Position numbers and translations under genes: made by a program. Below the pieces are notes generated by a model. It was given only the letters and a program-made list of their open reading frames with translations. It was not told where the DNA came from and did no database searches. From positions 1 through 5,935 of the forward strand of contig JAMDBZ010000003.1 of assembly GCA_023488945.1 (NCBI GenBank): a stretch of 5,935 bases of DNA. The letters run 5' to 3'. Positions 1 through 4,668 of this stretch are shown in pieces. How positions within the stretch are numbered: the first letter of the stretch is position 1; each line of letters begins with the position of its first letter. The stretch comes from Deltaproteobacteria bacterium. Lineage in GTDB: Bacteria > Desulfobacterota_E > Deferrimicrobia > Deferrimicrobiales > Deferrimicrobiaceae.

Positions 1-111
1 GACCTCGGTTCCGAGCATTACGACCGAATCGACAAAACGAAGGCCGCCACTCGCTTGGTAAGGAAGCTGAAAAACCTGGGATTCCAGGTTGCCATCAGCC
101 CGGCGGCGTAA
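1..111 (+). CDS. C-terminal fragment of an unidentified protein, possibly an insertion-sequence transposase tail
   Basis: An open frame enters from the left edge and ends at TAA (109-111), leaving 36 visible residues that begin DLGSEHYDRIDKTK and end LGFQVAISPAA. The pattern LG..YDR.D followed by a basic amphipathic segment (RLVRKLKNLGFQV) resembles the short C-terminal tail that I recall on many IS transposases (typically LG.DYFDR.......RLVRRLE.LGY.V). That is recognition from memory, not an alignment, and I cannot name the IS family. GC is about 57% by hand count, lower than the minus-strand genes to the right, which fits acquired DNA. The gene converges on the oxidoreductase operon. Everything N-terminal lies outside the window, so no catalytic residue can be checked. 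It could also be the end of an unrelated small protein. Confidence 0.45.
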   Translation, partial: DLGSEHYDRIDKTKAATRLVRKLKNLGFQVAISPAA

Positions 112-140
112 CCCTATTTCTTTCAAGGCTTCTGCTGCGC

Positions 141-255
141 CGGCGGATACGGGCATGTCTACTGCGTTGCGCTCCTTCGTGCTCCTCGACGTAGTGTCCA
201 CTACGCCTGCGGTGCCCGAAGTTCGCGCGCCTTGTATCCACGCCCGTCTCCACCG
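141..255. repeat. Long imperfect inverted repeat (hairpin-type intergenic element)
   Basis: The stretch folds back on itself around position 197-198. The core is a perfect 7-bp palindrome, CGTAGTG (190-196) and CACTACG (199-205), with a 2-nt spacer. An intermediate arm pairs 175-182 with 214-221 (7 of 8). The outer arms 141-162 and 234-255 pair at 17 of 22 positions. No credible gene overlaps it: the frames crossing it lack a recognisable protein or a good ribosome site. Size, nested imperfect arms and intergenic position suggest a dispersed palindromic repeat or a small non-autonomous element. I recall broadly similar CTCCTTCG/CTCGACGTA-type repeats in deltaproteobacterial genomes, but cannot confirm that this is one. 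It could instead be a structured 3' end serving the left-hand gene. Confidence 0.6.
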
Positions 256-303
256 TCTCGCGACGAACCCCGGTGAGACATGCGGGCTAGAAGCGAACAT
301 GTG

Positions 304-340
304 AAAAAGGCCAGGCGGCATTCGCGGGCCGCCCGGCCTT
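304..340 (-). terminator. Rho-independent terminator of the oxidoreductase operon
   Basis: On the minus strand a 13-bp GC-rich stem (340-328 with 319-307, 12 of 13 paired) encloses an 8-nt loop (327-320). It is followed by a T run (308-304). The stem begins about 20 bp after the stop codon of the alpha-beta gene (361-363), exactly where a terminator for that operon should be. The plus-strand side has no comparable T run, so it appears to act mainly on leftward transcription. Confidence 0.88.
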
Positions 341-360
341 CCTGGTGTCAGTTCCCCTTC

Positions 361-2637
361 CTACAGCAGCGGGTTCTTCGCCATCTCCTTGAGGCGCGTC
401 CACCGGCGGTCCACCTCGGCCTGGAAGGCGTCCAGCACATGCTTGCAGTCGGGCTTGAGCAGGTGCTTGGTCTTCCCCATGTGCTTGATCCACTCGGTGA
501 CCGGCACCTTCTTCCCCTTTTCCTCGGGGTCGTAGTTGATCGTCGTGATCCCGTGCTCGATCTCGTAGAGCGGGAAGAAGCAGGAGTCCACCGCCGCCTG
601 GATGATCGGGACGGAGAGCCGCTCCTCCGTCCGCCACGCCAGCGGGCACATCGAGATCAGCTTCCCGAAGACGAGCCCCTCCTCCGCGTACTTCTGCGCC
701 TTGGCCGCCTTGCGGACCATGTCGCGCGGCTGCGACTCGGCCGCCGTGAAGACGTACGGGATGTGGGCGGCGTTGAAGATCTGCGCCGTGTCCTTGTGGT
801 GCGTCGCCTTCCCCTTCTGGGCCGGGCCGTAGTTCGACGTCGAGGTCGACTGCCCGATCGGCACCGTGAACGAGAGCTGGGAGCCGGTGTTCTGGTATCC
901 CTGGTTGTCGTACTCGATGATGATCATCCGCGTGTTGCGCGCCGCCGCCCCGAGCGACGGCCCGATCCCGATGTCGTGGCCGCCGTCGCCGGTGACCATG
1001 AGGAAGGTGATCTTCTCATCCTTCGGGATCTCTCCCCGTTTCTTGCGCTCCTCGAACATCTCGACGATGCCGGACATCGTCGCCGCGCCGTTCTGGAAGA
1101 GGTTGTGGACGTAGGTGATCTTGTGGGAGGTGTACGGGTAGCCGGTCGTCACCACCATCCCGCAGCCGGTGTGGAACAGGACCGTGACGAACCCCTCGAT
1201 CCCCTTGAGGAACGTGTCGAGGTTGACGAAGATCCCGCACCCCGGGCAGGCGCCGTGCCCCGGCGCGATCCGCTTGGGCCGCTCCGTGAGCGCCCGCATG
1301 TTGAGCCCCTTGACGGTCATCTTCCCGTCCGGGCCGACCTCGACGCGCGTGAGGCCCGTCGACGCCGCCTCGGAGATCACCTCGTACGCCTTCGGGGGCT
1401 CGTACCCGGTCTCGCCTGCGTTCGCGCCGAGGTAGTCGTAGGGGACCTTGACCTCGCCGGTCCGCGCGATCTCGACCGCCTCCCGCAGCAGCGTCACGGC
1501 GTCCTCGACGAAGAACTCCTTGCCGCCGATGCCGTAGATCCGCCCGGCGACCTGCGTGGTGTTCCCCTTCACGCCCTGGAGCGCCGCCTTGACCTCGATC
1601 GTCATCGCACCGCCGTGGGCGCCGAAGTTGTCCTGGCGGTCGGCCACGACGAGCCCCTTGACATCCTTCAGCGCCTCGCGGACCTCGTCGATCGGGAACG
1701 GCCGGATGACGTTCGGCCGGATGAGCCCGACCTTCAGCCCTTCCCGGCGGAGCGCGTCGACCGCCTCCTTGGCCGTCTCCGCTGCGGAGTTCAGGATGAA
1801 GAGCGCGGCGTCCGCGTCCTCCATCCGGTAGAGGTCGAGGATGTCGTACCGGCGGCCGGAGAGCTCCGCGTACTCGGCGAACACCCGCTTGATGACGCCG
1901 TGCGCCCGGAGCATCGCGTCGGCCTGCTGCTTCTTGTTGTTGATGAGATCGGGGTCGTTCATGTACGGCCCGATGGTGACCGGCTTGCGCGGGTCGACCG
2001 AAGTGACCGTCGGCACGAAGGGACCGAGGAAGTCGCGGATCGCCTGCATGTCCTCGAAGATCTCCACGCGCCGCTTCTGGTGCGAGGTGAAGAAGCCGTC
2101 GAAGGCGACCATGATCGGGAGCCGCACCGACATGTCCTCGGCGATCTTCGGCGCCAGGATGTTCATGTCGTAGACCGCCTGGACGTCCGAGGCCATCAGG
2201 ATGATCCAGCCGGTGTTCATCGCCAGCATGATGTCGCTGTGGTCGCCGCGGATGTCGAGCGGCCCCGACACCGACCGGGTGACGATGTTGAACACCATGG
2301 GGAACCGGGTCCCCGACTGGACCGGAAGCTGCTCGAACCCGAAGAGGAGCCCGTTGGCCGACGTCGCGTTGAAGACGCGGCCGCCCGCCGTCGTGGCGCC
2401 GAAGCAGATCCCCGCCGCCCCGTGCTCCCCGTCGCCCGGGATCATTCGGATGTCGTGCTCCCCTTCCGCCTTCATCGCGTCGAGCGTCTCCGCGATCTCG
2501 GTGGACGGGGTGATGGGGTAGTACCCCATGATGTGGTAGTTCACGTGCTTGGCCGCCACCGCCGCGATCTCGTTCCCGCTGTTGACGACCACGGTCTGGG
2601 CCAGCCGCGCATTCACCTTCTTCGCCGTTTGGGCCAT
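361..2637 (-). CDS. 2-oxoacid:ferredoxin oxidoreductase, fused alpha-beta subunit (pyruvate:ferredoxin oxidoreductase type)
   Basis: This 758-residue cytoplasmic protein joins the two catalytic halves of a thiamine-diphosphate (TPP) 2-oxoacid:ferredoxin oxidoreductase. Residues about 1-410 are the alpha part: YYPITPST (39-46) carries the substrate-contacting Thr43, GDGEHGAAG (68-76) the Glu71 expected to activate TPP, Arg121 the second carboxylate contact, and GDHSD (131-135) and DGFFTSH (180-186) are signatures shared with single-chain pyruvate enzymes. Residues about 445-758 are the beta part: CPGC (464-467), Cys492 and Cys664 (in MCPLAW) supply four ligands for the TPP-proximal [4Fe-4S] cluster, and GDGG (550-553) to DNQGYQNTG (577-585) binds Mg-TPP. 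With the upstream gamma-delta protein it forms the full enzyme, oxidatively decarboxylating a 2-oxoacid to acyl-CoA and CO2 while reducing ferredoxin, or the reverse. Two in-frame ATGs are possible; the second (2635-2637) is chosen because AAAGGAG lies 6 nt before it but directly abuts the first (2641-2643). Pyruvate is the likeliest substrate; another 2-oxoacid is not excluded. Confidence 0.93.
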   Translation of the reverse strand: MAQTAKKVNARLAQTVVVNSGNEIAAVAAKHVNYHIMGYYPITPSTEIAETLDAMKAEGEHDIRMIPGDGEHGAAGICFGATTAGGRVFNATSANGLLFGFEQLPVQSGTRFPMVFNIVTRSVSGPLDIRGDHSDIMLAMNTGWIILMASDVQAVYDMNILAPKIAEDMSVRLPIMVAFDGFFTSHQKRRVEIFEDMQAIRDFLGPFVPTVTSVDPRKPVTIGPYMNDPDLINNKKQQADAMLRAHGVIKRVFAEYAELSGRRYDILDLYRMEDADAALFILNSAAETAKEAVDALRREGLKVGLIRPNVIRPFPIDEVREALKDVKGLVVADRQDNFGAHGGAMTIEVKAALQGVKGNTTQVAGRIYGIGGKEFFVEDAVTLLREAVEIARTGEVKVPYDYLGANAGETGYEPPKAYEVISEAASTGLTRVEVGPDGKMTVKGLNMRALTERPKRIAPGHGACPGCGIFVNLDTFLKGIEGFVTVLFHTGCGMVVTTGYPYTSHKITYVHNLFQNGAATMSGIVEMFEERKKRGEIPKDEKITFLMVTGDGGHDIGIGPSLGAAARNTRMIIIEYDNQGYQNTGSQLSFTVPIGQSTSTSNYGPAQKGKATHHKDTAQIFNAAHIPYVFTAAESQPRDMVRKAAKAQKYAEEGLVFGKLISMCPLAWRTEERLSVPIIQAAVDSCFFPLYEIEHGITTINYDPEEKGKKVPVTEWIKHMGKTKHLLKPDCKHVLDAFQAEVDRRWTRLKEMAKNPLL

Positions 2638-2643
2638 CGCCAT

Positions 2644-2650
2644 CTCCTTT
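2644..2650 (-). promoter_or_regulatory. Ribosome binding site that decides the alpha-beta start
   Basis: The minus strand reads AAAGGAG, then ATGGCGATG. The Shine-Dalgarno sequence touches the first ATG (no spacer) and stands 6 nt before the second, so initiation at the second ATG (2635-2637) is favoured. A further AAGGAG lies slightly upstream in the 26-bp gap after the gamma-delta stop codon. Confidence 0.7.
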
Positions 2651-2663
2651 AAGACTCCTTCCC

Positions 2664-3680
2664 TTATCTCATCGGCTTGAATTTCACGGTGATCTTCTCG
2701 ATGTCGTGGTCGGCCTCCTTGGCGTCGACCAGCGCACCGAACTTGCAGATCGGGACGCACCGCATGCACCCCTTGCAGTACTGGTAGTCGATCCCCAGGA
2801 GGATCATCCCCTCCTTCTTCGTCTTCGGATCGATCCCCTTTTCCCAGACGAAACAGTAGTCCGGGCAGGTGATGTCGCACTCCCCGCACCGCGTGCACTT
2901 GTCCATGATGAACAGGGGGATCACCCCCGTGCGGCTGGTGGAGAGGTCCTTGAACCGGGAGTTGCCCACCGCGTAGATCGTCCCGCCGATGGGGGCGTTT
3001 TCGTAGCCCAGCTTCGGCTGCTCGCGCTTGAACGGCGTGGCGGGATACTTCCCGTCGGCCGGGAACTCCTGGAACTTCACCTCGTCCCGCCCGCGCGCAA
3101 GCGCCTCGAGGTTCCCCGCCATCATCGCGGGGTACTTCTTCCCGAACGCCTCCCGGATCGCGTCCTCGAGCGCCTTCCACTCGAAGAAGCCGGCCGCCGC
3201 CGCAATCGCCCCCATCATCACCATGTTGACGCGCGACTTGGTGGCCATCGCGATCTCCATCGCGTCGACGACGCCGACCTTCCCGCCTTCGAGCTTCAGG
3301 AAGTCGCGCGCCTGCTCCGGGCTCCGGCGCGTGTTGAGGATTACGGTCGTCTTCCCCGGGACCGCCCCCGCCGTGACCGGGACCGTCTTGGCGAGCGCCT
3401 CGTGGAATATCGCGAGCACGTGCGGTTCCTCGATGGGACTGTTGACCCGGACCTGGTGGTCGGCCTCGCACAACCGGACGAACGCCTTGACCGGCGTCCC
3501 CTTCTTCTCGGAACCGTACGAGGCGAACCCCGCGCCGTTGAGCCCCATCCCGATGATGGCGGCCTCGGTCAGGATCTTCCCCGCCACGTTGGCGCCGAGC
3601 CCCCCGATGGATTCCATCCGGATCTCGAAGAACCCGAGGTCGTTCTTGACCGGCAGCAAAGCCGTCTTCACGTGATGCAT
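2664..3680 (-). CDS. 2-oxoacid:ferredoxin oxidoreductase, fused gamma-delta subunit (gamma domain plus 2[4Fe-4S] ferredoxin)
   Basis: This 338-residue protein supplies the remaining parts of the oxidoreductase whose alpha-beta subunit is encoded 26 bp downstream. Residues about 17-200 are the gamma domain, with the glycine-rich GGLGANVAGKIL (26-37) and SYGSEKKGTPVKAFVRL (54-70) typical of PorG-like subunits. After a linker of about 50 residues, residues about 252-325 form a bacterial-type ferredoxin. Its first cluster motif uses Cys262, 265, 268 and 272 (CTRCGECDITCP), its second Cys302, 305, 308 and 312 (CKGCMRCVPICK). These clusters should carry electrons from the TPP site to external ferredoxin. 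The second motif has Lys where Pro usually follows the last Cys. No signal peptide or membrane segment is seen, so it is cytoplasmic. GGGAG lies 3 nt before the chosen ATG, a short spacing; a GTG at codon 4 is a less likely start. The same fusion is known in oxalate oxidoreductase of Moorella, but the alpha-subunit motif here looks pyruvate-type. Confidence 0.92.
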   Translation of the reverse strand: MHHVKTALLPVKNDLGFFEIRMESIGGLGANVAGKILTEAAIIGMGLNGAGFASYGSEKKGTPVKAFVRLCEADHQVRVNSPIEEPHVLAIFHEALAKTVPVTAGAVPGKTTVILNTRRSPEQARDFLKLEGGKVGVVDAMEIAMATKSRVNMVMMGAIAAAAGFFEWKALEDAIREAFGKKYPAMMAGNLEALARGRDEVKFQEFPADGKYPATPFKREQPKLGYENAPIGGTIYAVGNSRFKDLSTSRTGVIPLFIMDKCTRCGECDITCPDYCFVWEKGIDPKTKKEGMILLGIDYQYCKGCMRCVPICKFGALVDAKEADHDIEKITVKFKPMR

Positions 3681-3725
3681 CTTCTCCCATCCCCTTCCCT
3701 GATGGATTGTCCCCGTCGTTTCCGC

Positions 3726-3751
3726 CCGGCGGGCCCCGAAACGGCCGCCGG
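3726..3751 (-). promoter_or_regulatory. Possible GC-rich hairpin in the recR to oxidoreductase gap
   Basis: The 76-bp gap between the recR stop and the gamma-delta start contains a 7-bp perfect inverted repeat (3726-3732 with 3745-3751) and a 12-nt loop that can pair slightly further. No T run follows on the minus strand, so it is not a standard terminator. It might be an mRNA-processing or attenuation element that separates expression of the repair genes from that of the abundant metabolic enzyme, or chance in GC-rich DNA. I see no convincing -35/-10 pair in the gap. Confidence 0.3.
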
Positions 3752-3756
3752 ACCCC

Positions 3757-4353
3757 TCACACGTCGCGCCGCCCCTTGATGGCCCGGCCCACCGTGATCT
3801 CGTCCGTGTATTCGAGATCCGCGCCCACCGGCATGCCGTAGGCGATGCGCGTCACGCGGATGCAAAGGGGCTTGATGGCACTGGCGAGGTACGATGCGGT
3901 GGCCTCACCCTCGGCGGTGAGGTTCGTGGCGAGAATGACTTCCTTGACGCCCCCCCCGGAAAGCCGCGCAAGCAGTTCCCGGATCCGAAGGTTCTCCGGC
4001 ATCACCCCGTCGATCGGGGATATCGCGCCCCCCAGGACGTGGTAGCGCCCCTTGTACTCCCCGCTCCTCTCGATCGGGACGATGTCCGAAGGAGCTTCAA
4101 CGACGCAAAGCATGTCGTCCCGGCGCGCGGGGTCCGTGCACAGGGGACACGGATCCACATCCGCGATATTGAAACATTTTGTGCATCGTATCACGGCCTC
4201 CGAGATCCCGGCAATAGCCTGGCCCAACTCCTTGGCGAACTCCTTCGGCATCTTCATCAGGTGGAGCGCCAGGCGGGTCGCCGTCTTCTCCCCGATCCCG
4301 GGGAGGCGCGACAGGAGCGCGACGAGCCGGCGCAGCGGCTTCGGGTACGCCAT
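3757..4353 (-). CDS. recR: Recombination mediator protein RecR
   Basis: RecR works with RecO (and RecF) to load RecA onto gapped single-stranded DNA covered by SSB during recombinational repair. The protein is 198 residues, the normal family length, and complete. In order it has: the helix-hairpin-helix DNA-binding motif (RLPGIGEKTATRLALHL, 16-32); a four-cysteine zinc finger (Cys57, 60, 69, 72); a Toprim domain opening with LCVVEAPSD, whose acidic residues are Glu86 and Asp90; the conserved YHVLGGAISPIDGV; ATNLTAEGEATASYL; and the C-terminal TRIAYGMPVGADLEY region. The ATG is 3 bp after the ebfC stop, and no strong Shine-Dalgarno sequence is visible, so translation is probably coupled to ebfC. 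The dnaX-ebfC-recR order is one of the most conserved gene clusters in bacteria and supports the call. A run of eight G (3950-3957) encodes the SGGG loop; the frame is intact across it. Confidence 0.98.
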   Translation of the reverse strand: MAYPKPLRRLVALLSRLPGIGEKTATRLALHLMKMPKEFAKELGQAIAGISEAVIRCTKCFNIADVDPCPLCTDPARRDDMLCVVEAPSDIVPIERSGEYKGRYHVLGGAISPIDGVMPENLRIRELLARLSGGGVKEVILATNLTAEGEATASYLASAIKPLCIRVTRIAYGMPVGADLEYTDEITVGRAIKGRRDV

Positions 4354-4356
4354 GGG

Positions 4357-4668
4357 TCAGGGGAACCCCGGGAAGGTCATCCCGCCGGTGACCTTCGCCA
4401 TCTCCTCGGCGATCATCTGCCGCGACCGCGAAAGCGCCTCGTTGATCGCGCCCCGGACGAGGTCCTGGAGCAGTTCCGTCTCCTCGGGATTGACGACCTC
4501 CCGCTCGATCCGCACTTCGACGACCTCCTGCCGGCCGTTCACGACGACCGTGACCATCCCGCCGCCGGCCGACGCCGAGACGGTCCTCTCCCCAAGCTCC
4601 TCCTGGAGCTTCGCGAGCCGGGCCTGCATCTCCTGCGCCTTCTCCACCAGGCTGCGCAGATCCTTCAT
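4357..4668 (-). CDS. ebfC: YbaB/EbfC family nucleoid-associated protein
   Basis: This small DNA-binding protein of the YbaB/EbfC family forms dimers shaped like tweezers that bind DNA and affect nucleoid structure and expression. Its 103 residues are the normal length. It begins with a long charged helix (LRSLVEKAQEMQARLAKLQ) and continues with the family pattern: a Gly-rich turn (SASAGGGMVTVVVNG), strands around EVVEVRIEREVVNPEE, a helical stretch LLQDLVRGAINEALSRSRQ, and a short tail containing the usual MAKVTGGM-like segment. Its ATG overlaps the dnaX stop as ATGA (4665-4668), and GGGAGG lies just upstream, so translation is coupled to dnaX. recR follows 3 bp after the stop. The family assignment is firm; the exact role in this organism is inferred from the family and the conserved neighbours. 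Confidence 0.96.
   Translation of the reverse strand: MKDLRSLVEKAQEMQARLAKLQEELGERTVSASAGGGMVTVVVNGRQEVVEVRIEREVVNPEETELLQDLVRGAINEALSRSRQMIAEEMAKVTGGMTFPGFP

Noticed and set aside
89..304. A 71-codon plus-strand frame over the palindromic repeat
   Set aside because: It overlaps the end of the left-edge gene, has no evident ribosome site and reads through the inverted repeat; no family resemblance.
280..2652. A 790-codon plus-strand open frame opposite the alpha-beta gene
   Set aside because: It is an antisense shadow of GC-rich codons: its product is a low-complexity string rich in Arg, Asp, Leu and Val, with no family resemblance, while the opposite strand encodes a clear enzyme.
2638..3690. 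Upstream extension of the alpha-beta frame through the whole gamma-delta gene, which would give a 1109-residue protein
   Set aside because: The extension is Arg/Gly-rich out-of-frame sequence across a well-supported gene. The real start at 2637 has a good ribosome binding site and homologous sequence begins there.
2706..3779. A 357-codon plus-strand frame and a 215-codon one opposite gamma-delta
   Set aside because: Shadows of the minus-strand coding sequence, with biased composition and no recognisable domain.
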